Shown: one piece after another, positions 11,803 to 26,800 of the stretch
Layout: every line of letters begins with the position of its first letter
Numbering within the stretch: the stretch's first letter is position 1
Source of the DNA: Owenia fusiformis
Taxonomy: Eukaryota > Annelida > Polychaeta > Sabellida > Oweniidae
DNA: 64,000 nucleotides
Assembly (NCBI GenBank): GCA_903813345.2
Contig: CAIIXF020000010.1
Location: 26,996,425-27,060,424 of the forward strand
Direction: 5' to 3'
Program-made: the position numbers and the translations under genes
The notes under the pieces: model-generated
Databases searched by the model: none
What the model was told of the DNA's origin: nothing
What the model saw: the letters and a program-made list of their open reading frames with translations, nothing else

Positions 11803-14800
11803 ATGGCTCAAAAAAGTTCTGATCAACAGATGCTCACTTTCGGCGATGAAACACTTTATGGAGAGGTACCAGACGAATTCGGGTCATTTCAAGGAAAAGT
11901 AGAATGTGTTGATGAGACGATAGGAGACTTAACAGCACCGCCAGAGTCACAGTAAGTTTCTATTAATAATTTTAATCACTTCCGCTCATAGGCTTCCGCT
12001 CAAAAATATTCTAGATAATTGCCTTCGACTAGATCTAATACTTAATGAAGTCTACGCTCTCCTTATCACTTTCATGCATCTACATGTAAACTGTTGACTC
12101 TCCCACTTTATACCAATATTTCAAATGTGTGTTGTGTTGCATATCAGCTTTATCCTTCCATTGAAAGCCCATGTCGATACGTTTAATTTTTTCATGTGAC
12201 TGTCCTTTCTATTAGAAGTTTTTTTTCCACTTGTTGCCAGAGGGTGTGAGTAACGTAATCCAACAGAAAATTCAAAATATCCGAAGGATGCTTTGCACAT
12301 ATAAATATGGGATCTGATCTTGACGCTTGTTACCCATTGTGTTGTATATCAAAATGTACCTGTTTATATAGAGGTTTGATTATCTACATAAAATTATAGG
12401 GAGTCAGGTTAATTTTCGAGATATCAGCGTCCATTTAGGTAACTTAAGTTTTTCTACCATTTGCTCAGTAAGACGGACACATGTGTACATGTGTAGTAAA
12501 TATGCCAACCTCCAGTCGAGATCAAAAGTTGTCACAATGAGCTAAATTCTAAGTTTCATGTCTCAAACTCTCCCAAGCAGTAGAACAATAATTCCCATTC
12601 ACTCTAAGTAGCACAATAAATGAATCCAAAGCTTCATACCTGCAAATGATAGATAAATTCCTACCAAATCGAGCGAATGTTTTCATGAATCACCATGTTT
12701 GTGATCCAAGGAGGATTGACTCCCAGAATGCAGCATCAGTTAACCTTATTTACTCGTGACAGGCACGTGTCATGTTGCATTCTGGGAGCCAATCCTCTTT
12801 GCAGCGTAATCGGGCTCCAAAATCACCTCAACATTTGAAGAGTTGGCATAAACATGTGAATATCACTTCAATTTTTTTTATTATGGACACAAATTCCACT
12901 ATATTTGTACGTTCCGGGACGGAGAAAATAGAGCACTCAATTCACTGAGGTAACAATTTATGACATATGTGACAGAATGTCTTTTTCATAGTATTAGTAA
13001 TTATTTATGTTCACCACTTTATGAATTTTTTTGACCTACATCACTATTTTGGTACAATTGAAAGTTAAACCCCTCTTTATTTTGATACCAAATAATGGCA
13101 TACTAGGTACCCTTGAAGGTGACTGTGGCGTTATTTGTAACAAAAATCACAGGTTTTTAAATGGACTATACCCTTTGGAGGCCAATGGATATGGAAATTC
13201 ACACTAGAGTGCTACCTGAAACAAGTTATAGACCAACCCCATTACATTGGGCTTTTGTATCCTGATGCTTCTCTGACATATTATTTTCAAAATAATGATG
13301 ATGGCTTGTAACTCCTTAAATCATGGGCTTTCAAGAGAATCCCTCCACCCCTGTGTATATAACACTTGAATCCCTCTACTCATATGTGTATGTGATACTT
13401 GAATCCCTCCACCCCTATGTACAGGGTGTCCCGAAAGTATGGGCTCCCCCGCCCCTAGGCAGACATACACCAATGTCCCCATAGTATGTGTCATATATCA
13501 TTTTAAAGCTCATCCAAAGTTACATTGATTTGCCAAGTATCATCGTTCAATTTACAAATGGGGAAAAGTTACAGGCATTTCAAAACTTAGTGTTTGGCCA
13601 AAATTAAAGTTAAAATCAGTATCCTGGAAACACCGCTAACCTGAATATGACCAAAAATATGGGTGATATCATTAAAGAGAGGATGGATATTGAGTTGTAA
13701 AAAGAGGTCGGCAAGGGCAGATACTCCAAAGAAACTCTTCTGAAATGCCTTAAAAAGGTTTTATTAGGATTATTAAATGCCATACCCCTATTTGCAGTGT
13801 ATTTAAGGTCATATCTGGAAAGAATTGCTACTGTTAACATGGCCAAGGGAGACGCGGCGACTATTAATTTTGTGTAAAACTAAATTTTAATTTTGGTAAA
13901 ACAGTACATTTTGAAATGTATGTAACCTTTTCCCATTTGTGAGTTGAACCATGATACTTGGCAAATCAATGTAACTTTGGATGAGCTTTAAAATGATATA
14001 TGACACATACTATGGGGACATTGGTGTATGTCTGCCTAGGGGCGGGGGAGCCCATACTTTCGGGACACCCTGTATATGTGACATTTGAATCCCACCACCC
14101 CGTATGTAAAAATTGAACCCCTTGACCCTTGTCACTGTGTGTATGTGACAATTGAATTCCTCCACCTCTGTGTGTATGTGATGCTTGGAACCCTCCAACC
14201 TGGAGTGTATGTGACATTTGAATTCCTCAAACGTCCTTAATTCCTCAATTCCTCCCCTGTATATATGTATTGTGACATTTGAATCCTTCCACCCTTCACA
14301 CTTATGTGCAGTTGAATCCCCCACTCGGCACTCCTGGGTGTGAAACTGTGAATGTAACACTAAAATCTTTCTACCCTACAGCCCTAGTGTATGTGACATT
14401 ATACCTCTACCCCCAGTGTATGTGATATTTGAATCCCTCCTCCATTGATTGTGTTTAGCACTTGAATTCCTCGCAACAACTATGTTACAACATGATACAA
14501 AGTGGCTGTTACAACTTCAGATTGTGTATAGAGTTGTCATCAACATCTGAAGATATTTTCAAATTTCCCATTTGTAGCACCTTGGAGATTTCTGGAATTG
14601 AACAAAGTAGCGAACTTTGCAATCTTTCAACTTTTAGTTCATTGTTTTTCACCACTTTATGTGTAGCGTTTTAATTTACTTATTTCAATACCATAATATC
14701 TTGAATAAAGCTGATTTTAAATAGTCAGTATCTTCAGGGGCCCTTTCTACAATATTTGACATCGCTATCTTGGAATATTTTCTGCTATATTTAGCAGCAG

Positions 14801-17800
14801 GTGTCAATGTCTAAAGTAACTTTTGAAAATCCATAATAGTTTACTTCTGTATATTAAGGTGGTACCATGGACGCTTAGCACGCAATGACGCAGAGGAGCG
14901 TCTTCACGAGGCAGGCAATTATGGCTGCTATCTGGTGAGAGAAAGTGAGAGAAAACCAGGTTCATATGTCCTCAGTCATCTTGGAAAAACAGGAATCAAT
15001 CACTTCAGGTAGGAGTGTAAAAATTCAATTTATCTCATTTATTATTTATTACTAAGAATGAGTCATTCTCATGAATTGCTTCAGAGAACTAAATTTTAAT
15101 ATGCATGATTATTTAAAACCCTTTTTTTAATGTTCCAATGTGCCCAGATAATATTTTCACTTTAGAAGTAATAAACACTGGCCGGAAATAGGTTCACTGC
15201 TTAATTCTCCCCATTTTTGGAAATGAGCTCATGCTACTTAAATAACATTATATCGAAATTGTAACATTTTGGATTTTTGACTTAATTTAGAATATACATT
15301 TTTAAACTGAGTACCGGATATTGAGTTGGCATGGAAATAATACATATTGCTATAGTAACTATAATTATAGTAAGTGGAAAATAGTAAAGATAATAGTGCA
15401 CAAATGAAACCTAAAACCTGATGTTAATTTGATGTGAATTTTTCATCGTTCCCCTATCAAATAAATCTTTGAGCATATTTAACATCACATGATTAGCTAG
15501 GACATTGACATTATATTTTCTAATTGACATTTAGCTAACATTCTAAATATAAACATGACATATTATTCTTTCAGAATTACAGCTTTATGTGGCAGTCATT
15601 ACATAGGAGGTCGTCAGTTTGATTCCCTCTCAGATCTACTTGGATATTATACCAACTGGTCTGACCTACTGAAGGGAGAGAGACTCCACTTTCCTGTACC
15701 TCCTCCAGAGGTACGTACAAACATATGTAATAATTCAACTTTATTCATTTAACTGGATCATTTCCTTTAGATCAATACACTTTAGCATACCCTTTGCATT
15801 CGTTCGACTTCACTTCTTAAAAGAGAGCTTCTTCGTCACCCTCAGTTTACAATAAATCTCTGATCTCAACGAGCCAGTCAGAGTTCGTCATCGAAATACA
15901 GATGACTTTCAATATGGTAATTTCCACTGACATCTCCACATAATTAATGAGCATGTATTTAGCATGCGGTGTTCCTTCTACTTCAGTAATTGGTTGAGAA
16001 AGGGTCAGCGGGGTAGATTTGAAATGACTTATTACCCGGGCTGTAATTACCCGGGCTGTAACATGCACCAATCTTTGGGTTGGGGCTGCTAAACTGTATA
16101 ATATAGTCTATACTAGGCAGAGGGTAGTTTATAACTAGACTCTGCGTGCAGGGTAACTTTAGCACTGGGTAACTACGAACTAAGAAAATTGCAGTATTAG
16201 TATAAGGATGGGTTGAAACAGCGGAATTTTAATAACAATTAGTCATAAAGCCAGTGTTTAATTGTTTGTGAAAATGTCAAATTGTTGCGACCTATGTATA
16301 TTTAGTGAAATATCAGATATTTAGCGTGCTGACACATTGATTGAGTAAGATTGTTATCATGTTGTTTCAATGTCATAATTTTTCCATCTTCAAATTACAC
16401 GTGTCAGACTGTCAGTATAATTGATTCCACAACCAATTTGATATCCCAATTATAAACTACATGTACTTTATAAAGATATACAGAACAAGCTGACAACTAT
16501 ACAACAGATAGTCTTCAAGAATGTGAATTTTTAAATGATTCAGGAATTACATAGAATACTACTGTTACATTAGACTCTCTATGCTTTTCAGCCAGTGGAT
16601 GATAAAAAGCGACTCATTGCAATACTCCCATACAGCAGAATTCCAGAAACAGATGAATTAAGGTGAGATACGTTCACTTAATTTTGAATAATTGTAAAAA
16701 ATATCAGTAAAAAATTGAATAACCTGTAAAAATTGCATAGCCATATTTTATTAATATCAGATGTTGACATTTATTCATACAAGTTGGCCAAAAAGTAGCA
16801 CTGGTGATATTGATGAACAACTGTTTCTTAAATTATACACATTTTGATAACAGTAAAACCTGTCCAAGTGAAACCCCTTTGGTACCTCTCTAAAAAGTGT
16901 TCGACTTGTGAGTTGTTCCACTTATAGAGGTTCATTGGACATTAAATCAGCTTCCCCATACTTTAAAAAGTGTTCCACTAACAGAGGTGTTCCAATTCTA
17001 GAGGTGTTCCTCTTTACAGGATTCACTGTACAGTAGAACCTGTTTATCTGAACACCTGGCTAATCCGAACACCTCCCAATCTGAACACTTTTTTCGGTCC
17101 CATTTTTTCCTCCCTCATTGACTCCCATCGTAAAAAAAACTTGAAATGTGAACACCTCTTAATTTTGAACAGTGAAGAGTCTAAACTTGTCTAATCTCAA
17201 TACTTTTCATAAAATTTCACATGTTTCAGATAAATTTGCTCAAATATTGGTATGATATGAAAACTTTTGGAAAAAACTTGAATGGTCTTGATTATAATAG
17301 GGCTTTCCAGCATGACTAGATTCATTTGAATCGAATTTTCAAATTTCTGAAATACCATAAAGCTTTGTGGTCAAATGAACTATAAACATGTACTGAGAAT
17401 GTGTTCACATTTTTACAGGAATCCGGAATCTCGCGAATGCAAAAACCTTGAAATGTGAACACTTCTTAATCTGAATGCTTTAAGCCAGTCCCAATGGCAT
17501 TCAGATTAGACAGGTTTTACCGTACTTCATTTCCCAAAACAATGCTTTGTGTTATCAATGTCAGTGATGCTTCTACATTCATTTGATTTGCAGCTTTCAC
17601 AAAGGTGATGTGTTCATTCTGCACCATGAGATGGGAGATGGCTGGTTATGGGTGACAGACATGAGGACCATGAAGAGTGGAATCGTCTACCAAGATCTCA
17701 TGGAGGATCTGGTAAATATATGTCCTATATACAACAGGATGGGTCATAAATAGGTCACATTTTACATACATGTTATGTATTATTACACCATTCTTTTTAG

Positions 17801-20800
17801 TGTAAACTGAGATTAAATTTTTTTTTTCTTTTAAAATAGTCTTTATTTCATTCATTTACTAAATATATAGACTGAGATTAAATTATACACCATCAGTTAC
17901 CATTTTAACAATAATTTTTTCCTTGATTTTTATCACCCTTCACATTGAACAGTTTTTAGATTAATAAAATTTCTCTGAATTTTTCCATATATTTAAGGAA
18001 CTCAAGTTTGAATTTTGTATCATAATTATATTGATATTTTTTTATCATTTTGGATATTTAGGCTGAAACCAAGAATGCTACAAACCAAAAATGATTGTTT
18101 TGAACTAATTTTACTTGTGCTGTTTTGACAATCAATTTCTGTTTTTCAGAATGGCAATGTTGATCCAGTGGAGGCCATAGATTGTTACCATGGTGATATC
18201 ACTTTAAATGAGGCTGTTATGAAACTTAAAAAAGGTATTTGTCAGTTAAACTAGAATGTAACTCTAAACTAGTCTAAACTAAAACGAATATTTAACCTTT
18301 AGCATGCTAACTTATTTTGGCCATTTGTGACTGACTTATTTTACAAAAAATTATATGCTGACTGAACTTATGATAAATATCTCGATAACTACTGAATGAA
18401 TCTGGATGAAATTTTCACAAAAGGAAGATACTTTGTTACTGTGATCGTGTATGTTTCATTTTATTTTAATAAATGAACCAAACTCTGCCTACTTTACTAT
18501 GAATACTCCTCCATAAACCGCCGCTACGCCCCTGGGAAGACTCAACGTCGGGTCAGAATCCAAAACTGAATCAGTTCAGAAAATATTCAGTTTCTATTTT
18601 CGCTGTCCATTATCGGCTTCCAAAAGCTGTAAGAGCTCAAAATCGCAGTCCATATTCTTCACATTTTCATTGTGATCGCTTTAGCTGCCATTTTGTTTGA
18701 TTTCTCCATTTAAAACGGCTAAAATGCTGTTTAAATTGTTAAAATGACAATTTTTGGAGAAATGTCGCCATTTCCAGGTCACCCAGAATTCAAGTATGGC
18801 ACTGAATAAAACTTGCAATCTTACACAATCAATCTCTAACAACACTGTACAACGTTGTTTCAGAAACGGTACTGTTCAGTGTTGTTTTGACGGTGTTGTA
18901 CAGAGTTGTTAAACAATACCGTTCAAGACTCTTTAAAACAGTGTTGTACAGCGCTGTTTAAACAACGTTGTACAACACCATTTCTAAAACAGCGTTGTAC
19001 AACACCATTTAAACAACACTGAACAAAACCGTTTTAAAAATATGGTACAGTACTGGTAAAACGGTACCGTACAATGCCATTTCCAAGTTTTAATATGAAA
19101 AGTACATGTATCATCATTTTATTTTTTGTAAATATAGGCTAATGGAATCTATATGATATCTATAGGCTAATCTCTGTATTTTAAATTTTTCGTATATACA
19201 ATTTTTACCGCATTTACTTAGATACAAAGATTTTGAATGCACCGAAATCTTATATACTGTTTTACAGCACTGTATAGTTCATTCTGGATGAATGTCCAAA
19301 AGCAACTTAAGAAATGCCTATGGTGGCTTTTAGTCAGTGTAAGACCTTAATTCACTCAGCCATTTTAGTATAGGCTGCCTTGATTTACATAATTACTATT
19401 AAGTTAGTATAAGAATCTGTTTTTTATGTTATTGTTCATTCTTTTCACAATTTTTATTTTATTTATTTTATTTTTACTGTTGCTATACATAGGCGTAATG
19501 AATTGTCCATCCAACGCAATGATCTTAACTTAAAACATTGCTGAGGAAAGATGGAATTCTAGCTGTTTATATAAGAAGTTATGTGTTTCATCACCTCGTT
19601 TTGGTGTTTTAGAAGTTATCATGATACATCCAGGTACGTCTGCATTAATTTTAAATCACAATTGTGTAATCTAACAAGATGCATTGAAATAATTATAATA
19701 TACAGAAATAACAAATAAGATAAAACATTGCCATTTTATATAGAATTCATAAAGTACATGTATGAGATAGATGTAGTAGTAAGTTACACTGGAACAATTT
19801 ACACAATAGCTTTGTATAAATTATAGAGGTTTGATCTATCATGTCTGCCTCTTGCAAAATGTACAAAAATAATAGGCTATTCTATTAAATTTCAGTTCCT
19901 GAAAGATTCCATTCTCAATCTCTCAAGTGATGTCCCACAGTAAAATGAATTAACTTACAATGACTGAGATGACTAAGAATGAACCATTTGTTCCTGATAC
20001 ATGTGAAAGAGACAATTACTGAAATGACTGCTGGAGACAATAACTGCATTCACGGTAAAAACCAGTTTGATTTCGCAGCATTATGCTGTATTATACATGA
20101 AGACCAGTTATTTAACAAGGATATAAAGAGGAAATTGTCAGTTTCATTATTAACTTTTGGTCATTTAAAATCCCTTTTAGTCAATCCTTTTTTCAGTAAT
20201 CACAAGAAATAAAATAATGTTATGTATAACTCTAAGCATTATTATAAATTCTTACATAGCTAGGCAAGGTGTTTCCAACTCCAGTTTTTCATATAATTGC
20301 AGTGCAATTTAAATAACCAATCACCACATCCAAGGTCATTCCTTATGTGGTTGTCAAGGTGACAACTAATCTCTATGCATCTTGTGCAAATTTTTGGAAA
20401 AAACTCCTTCAAGGAATGGACATTCCACATCGCACTGAGTCCAGAGCTTAAATCCTTAATTCTAGTATCACGGGGTACCATTGAATAATTTTGGCAACGT
20501 ACCGGAGAACGACATTTTACTAAGAAATGGCAATAATTTAGCACAATATATTTTTTAACTAGAGTTCTATTTTGATTTTGACAAAAGTAAGTATTCCATG
20601 CAATAACTATTTCATTCATGAGTTTGTAGGAATTCTGTTGGAACCCAGTTCTGATCAAGTACGAAGTTTTTGAAATCGGCGCAGACGGACTTTACTCTGA
20701 AAGATGGTTTTTCGATTATAACTTTTTACAACATTTAAGTATAGACTTTTGAAAAAAGTACAGAATAGTCCTTTTACTATTGAATAATTCTGTTATTTCT

Positions 20801-23800
20801 GATTCACACGACTCTGATTGTTTAATTAAAAAAAAAGTTTTAAAATTATTACTTAGGAACGTAACCGGAGCTGGGAACGTAACCGGAGCAGATCAGTTTA
20901 ATTATATAATTTAAAAAAATAAAATATATGATTTAAAGCATATGTATTATTTACAAACACATATGTCAGCTTACTTGGTGTGATAGAATTATAGAACACT
21001 GTCTATTAACGACTGAAAAGCAATGTTCTGTAGTTTAACTAGAAAAAATCATTCACTTTCTTACTTGCTTAATGACCCACGCCTAGGTTTATCGAAACAA
21101 AGATGGATAACAACTGGTTTTGCATAAAACAATAAGCGGGCACTCACTCAAACATCTTACGTTTATATGGAGGGGGGTTAGGTGAAGAATTTCAGAAAGC
21201 ATATGTTGATTCGATTTGGTCGAGCACATGACAAGTACTTAACACACCTACGCTATATACAGTTCGTTGTATCCTAACTTTTTTAATAATCTAGCATTTA
21301 AATGCTTTTATTTCCCCTGAAAAAGAGAAGTTGTCTTAGAAGTATAATACATGTATGTATAAACAGTATATATATACGAAATTAGTATAACAGAGTGGGT
21401 TCTAATAGTTCGCTGAACAAATACAATGGGTGAAATCAAATGGAATTATTTGCTTACTACATTTAATCACTTCATTCTCCATACAATGATTGTTCTATGT
21501 TTGATAGCCTTTCTAAGGTAAGTGCACTTATGCATGGTAAATACCAAATTTAATTTTTCACAATGGATAAATTTTTTTCTTTAAATAAAATGTAATAAAT
21601 ACGCATTCGAACAATCCCGTATGTTTTTAAATTAGTATATGTGCTTTAAATCATATATTTTAATTTTTTTGATTAAATAATTCAACTGATCTGCTCCGGT
21701 TACGTTCCCAGCTCCGGTTACGTTCCAAAGTAATATTTTTAAAACTTTTTTTTAATTAAACAAATCAGAGTCGTGTGAATCAGAAATAACAGAATTATTC
21801 AAAAGTATAAGGACTATTCTGTACTTTTTTCAAAAGTCTATACTTAAATGTTGTGAAAAGTTATAATCGAAAAACCATCTTTCGGAGTAAAGTCCGTCTG
21901 CGCCGATTTCAATAACTTCGTACTTGATCAGAACTGGGTTCCAACAGAATTTCTACAAACTCATGAATGAAATAGTTATTGCATGGAATACTTACTTTTG
22001 TCAAAATCAAAATAGAACTCTAGTTAAAAAATATATTGTGCTAAATTATTGCCATTTCTTAGTAAAATGTTGTTCTCCGGTACGTTGCCAAAATTATTCG
22101 ATGGTACCCCGTGAGTATGATACCTGATGTCATAATAGCTAGAACAATTGATTTACTGGTCTATAATCATTAGAGATAGATGTTCACTAACTCAGGTTTT
22201 ACTGTATATGCATTTCATCCTCAACAAAAATTGCCATAATATACATGTATGTTGAAACAAATCATTTTGAATAATAAACTGGATAACAGCAACGCCAAAA
22301 AACTTACATGTCTGTAGGACAGGTCTATGTAAAAGAGGGAAACTTTCACATGTTAGAAAATGCTAGGCCTATGTTGCCGAAAGTGTAAATGAGCGTTTAA
22401 ACATGTTACAATGTAATACATTAAATACAAATAAGAAATACAAAATCAAAATCAAATGAACAAACAATATCAGCATATAGAAAATATATTTATATAACTC
22501 GTTATATACAGTTTAGGGCTACACTTACTGTCTAATTACTGAACAATGATTAAGAAATCATATTAAAACGTATCGCCTTTCATATTTCGAGCATGTTTGT
22601 TCTGCTACATAATATGGCACCGATGAACACATTTACTGAGTCTTAGAAAAGTTTAAAACATGCTTCACATCAGTTATTCAAAATTACCTGTTTTTACTGA
22701 CATGAAAGAAATCTTTTTTAACAGCATTCCTTATTGTTTTCTGTCTGCTTTGTTTCAGGTACTCACAAATGGATGACATTATGTTCAACAGACAGTGGGA
22801 GATAGAAGTTGTAAAAGCTGCCAATGCTAATGCTAGGACATGATACAGTTATTATAGACCTGATAGACACTCATGGATAGGCTAGCACTCATGAATAGGT
22901 CTACACTCATGGATAGGCCTACACTCATGGATAGGCCTACACTCATGGATATGCCTACACTCATGGATAGGCCTTCACTCATGGATAGGCCTACACTGCA
23001 CTGATGGATAGACCTACACTCACGGATAGGCCTACACTCATGGATAGTCCTACACTCATGGATAGCCATACACTCATGGATAGTCATACACTCATGGATA
23101 GGCCTACACTCATGGATAGGCCTTAACACTCATTTGTAATATATAACATTGGTGTTGATATTTTTCAGCCTTGTTATTTAATTTAAATAAATAATGATTC
23201 ATTCATAAAATCATTCATTGTTAAATATAATTTAAAACGTTTGAAATAAAAGCTGATGCTTTACTACACCATTTCATTCATTTCTCTCTCTGTATCTTCT
23301 CAAGAATGCATGATTTGAGATCGGTAGATACAAAGTGTCTTATTCTCATTATTTAAAACCACACTCAGACATACAGGGTGTACAGATAACAAGGCAGGTT
23401 TAAATACAATTTAAATGAGAAATTAAAGATAATGAGTGCGATTGTCCAACCATTCAGTTAAGTGCATTAAGTGAAACTTTAAAATGCCATGATGTGTACT
23501 TGTGTTATCACAACTATGTTCTATGTTGGTTATCACATCAATGTATTTGTGTTTTTACAGCTATGTTTGTTAGTATATCAATGTATTTGTGCTATCACAT
23601 CAATATGTTATCACATCAAAACATCTTTTGTGGTTATCACTTCAATGTATTGGTGTCATCACATCAATGTTTTATATGTTATCACATCAATGTGTTTGTG
23701 CTATCACATCAATATGTTTGTGTTATCATATCCTTGGTGGTTATCACTTCTATGTATTGGTGTTATCACATAATGTTTTATATGTTATCTCATCAATGTA

Positions 23801-26800
23801 TTTGTGTCGCACATCAATATGTTTGTGTTATCATATCCTTGGTGGTTATCACTTCGATGTATTGGTGTTATCACATCAATGTTTTAGATGTTATCACATC
23901 AATGTATTTGTGTCACACATCAATATGTTTGTGTTGTCATATCCTTGGTTGTTATCACTTCGATGTATTGGTGTTATCACATCAATGTTTCATATGTTAT
24001 CACATCAATGTATTTGTGTCACACATCAATATGTTTGTGTTATCATATCCTTGGTGGTTATCACTTCGATGTATTGGTGTTATCACATCAATGTTTTATA
24101 TGTTATCACATCAATGTATTTGTGTTATCACATGAATTTTTGTTATTAATACATCAAAGTTTTCGTGTTTTGCTTCAAGCTGGACATCTGAGCTACCTTG
24201 TTCGATCCAGTGAGCACTCCCCAGGGGACTACACTCTCTGCTTTCTCACACCTGACAAATTAGAGAGATTTCGCATAGAAAAGCAAGGACGACAATTTCA
24301 AATGGGAGGACGATACTTCAACAGTTTAGAAGAAATCATAAACAGATACCGCAAGGACATGATAATTGATGGTTACACACTTGGAAGGCCAGTTTGTAGG
24401 GTAAGTGGCTTTCTCTTCAAGACATTGGAATTCATAGGTGACATAAGTCGAGATTAGTTTATCATTTGTGACATAAGTCAAGATTACTTTATCATTTGTG
24501 ACACAAGTCAAGATTACTTTATCATTTGTGACATAAGTCAAGATTAGTTTATCATTTGTGACATAAGTCAAGATTAATTTATCATTTGTGACATAAGTCA
24601 AGATTAGTTTATCATTTGTGACATAAGTCAAGATTACTTTATCATTTGTGACATAAGTCAAGATTACTTTATCATTTTTGACATAAGTCAAGATTACTTT
24701 ATCATTTGTGACATAAGTCAAGATTACTTTATCATTTGTGACATAAGTCAAGATTAGTTTATCATTTGTGACATAAGTCAAGATTACTTTATCATTTGTG
24801 ACATAAGTAAAGATTCAAGATTACTATATCATTTGTGACAAAGTCAAGATTAGTTTATCATTGGTGACATTAGTCAAAATTAGAGTATCATAACTTTTCT
24901 GAGAGCTTAGGTATCTACTGCAAATGGTTTGACGATGAATTTAATTTTGTGCTTTCATTAACTGGGCACATGCAAAATGTCCTGAATATTTTTGAGAAAT
25001 AGGCTACTTAAACATTAAATTGATACATTTTCATAACAATCATATCTAAATATGCTGCATAGAAACTACCAAATTAGGCCAATCAGTTGTCATGGGCCTA
25101 GGAATAACAAGCCTGTAAAAGTTTTGTCTTCATTTGTAATAATAACAGATCTTGACATTTACTCATAGTGTGTCAAAAAGTCGAACTTCATTTTATCCTG
25201 TAAGAAATTATGTTAGTTTACCATTCTACTGAGGAGCTACATCTTCTTTATTTTTGTAGTTTAGTTTTGTGCCTCATTTGAAGCATTTAAATTCATTTGA
25301 TTTTCCTGTGAAATAATTTCATGAAATCTATTTTGACATTATATTAAATATTCCATTTTCCCCAAAGGTAAGGAGGGCAGACTCCGTGGCTTCAATCCAA
25401 AGCCAGATTTCCATTGGTAAGCTTGATAAGCGTGATGTGTACGCAGGCATGAGGCAAAGCAGTGGCTCTAACTTCATGCTGTCCAGAGACACCATTGTCA
25501 AAGCTGGCTTCATGTTGAAAAAAAGTAAGTTATGGAGAAAGATTAAGTGAAATATGTCTATAAATAAGATAAGACATAATTGATTGTTACAAGGGAAACA
25601 TTAAATGTGATCTAGAAATGAGAATGGCGTGGAAGTGTAAATACGTCTCTATAAATATAAATAAGATAACATTGTTCACTTCAAGGTAAATGGGTAAATG
25701 TGATCTAGAAATGAGCATTACATGGGAATGTAAATAAGTATATTTGATTTATTTAGATTATAATGATTTTATGGGTGTTCCAGGTTCAAGAAGCAAGAAG
25801 TGGAAATCAATGTATTTCGTTCTCAATGCAACCCAACTACAACTCTTCTACTTTGAAAGTGAAAAGGTAGATAGTGGTTTTGAATTATTTTCATAGAATA
25901 TTTCTCTGCACAATTCTAGTTTCATGAATTCATTTCAGATCTTCATGGATAATGCTTGAAATATTATCTCTAACTGATTAGTTTTTTGGCATGCTATGTA
26001 AATTATAGGATGACCAGTTTGAAAGTTTATCCACCTACATTTCCTCCATCTTACTATGTCACATCCATATTGCTGTATTTACTACAATATTGTTGACCCT
26101 CTACTTTGTTATTTTCAGCGCTCAAAACCAAAAGGCCTCATAGATTTAAACTATGCATCTCTATACCCAGTACATGAAAGCTACTATGACAGAAGGAATG
26201 TCTTTCAGCTTGTAGTTCAAGCTTTAAACCATTTCTCCATATACTACCTCTCAGGGGACACGTCTGAATCAGCTCAGGTAATACCTCATTAGAGCTCTCT
26301 AAGTAATTAAGGTAATACCTCACATCTCTAGTAACTTAGGTAATACCTCATTAGGGCTCTCTAAGTAATTAAGGTAATACCTCACATCTCTAGTAACTTA
26401 GGTAATACCTCATTAGAGCTCTCTATCTTACTGAAGAAATAGCTCATTTCTCTAGAAACTTAGGTATTAGCTTATTATAGCGCCAGTAACTATGGTTATA
26501 CCTCATTAGAGCCCTCCAACTTATGAGAGAAGTAGCTCATTCTCTAGTAACTTATGTATTGGCTCATTATAGCTCCAGTAACTATGGTTATACCTCATTA
26601 AAGCTTTCTAAGTAACTAAAGTGATAGCTCATATCTCTAGTAACTTAGGTATTGGCTCACTATAGCTCTGAGGTAATAGTTCATTAGAGCTCTTTTTACT
26701 TAGGTAATAGCTAATGTACAGCTCTAGTAAACTATGGTTATACTTCATTAGAGCCCTAGTTACTTAGGTAGTAGCTCATTATACTTATCTAGTAGGTAAC

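Noticed and set aside
14010-14360. 116-codon minus-strand frame
   Set aside because: It covers the MITE right arm and minisatellite units; His/Thr/Gly-rich repeats reflect the DNA repeat.
20260-20658. 132-codon minus-strand frame across the left arm of the long-TIR element
   Set aside because: Most of it is repeated in the opposite arm at 21924-22127. It has no transposase motif and crosses the element boundary into flanking DNA.
23494-24457. Long overlapping plus-strand open frames of 186-213 codons
   Set aside because: They read through the 22/106-bp minisatellite in all three frames and consist of repeated HINV/YVCVI-type strings. Only the last part (24180-24400) is coding, as RASA1 exon 7.
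24326-24781. 151-codon minus-strand frame of TYVTNDKVIL repeats
   Set aside because: It is a translation of the 30-bp minisatellite; the period is a multiple of three, so the frame stays open by construction.
24437-24888. CRISPR-like 30-bp repeats
   Set aside because: Units are directly adjacent with no unique spacers, in a eukaryotic intron; this is a minisatellite.
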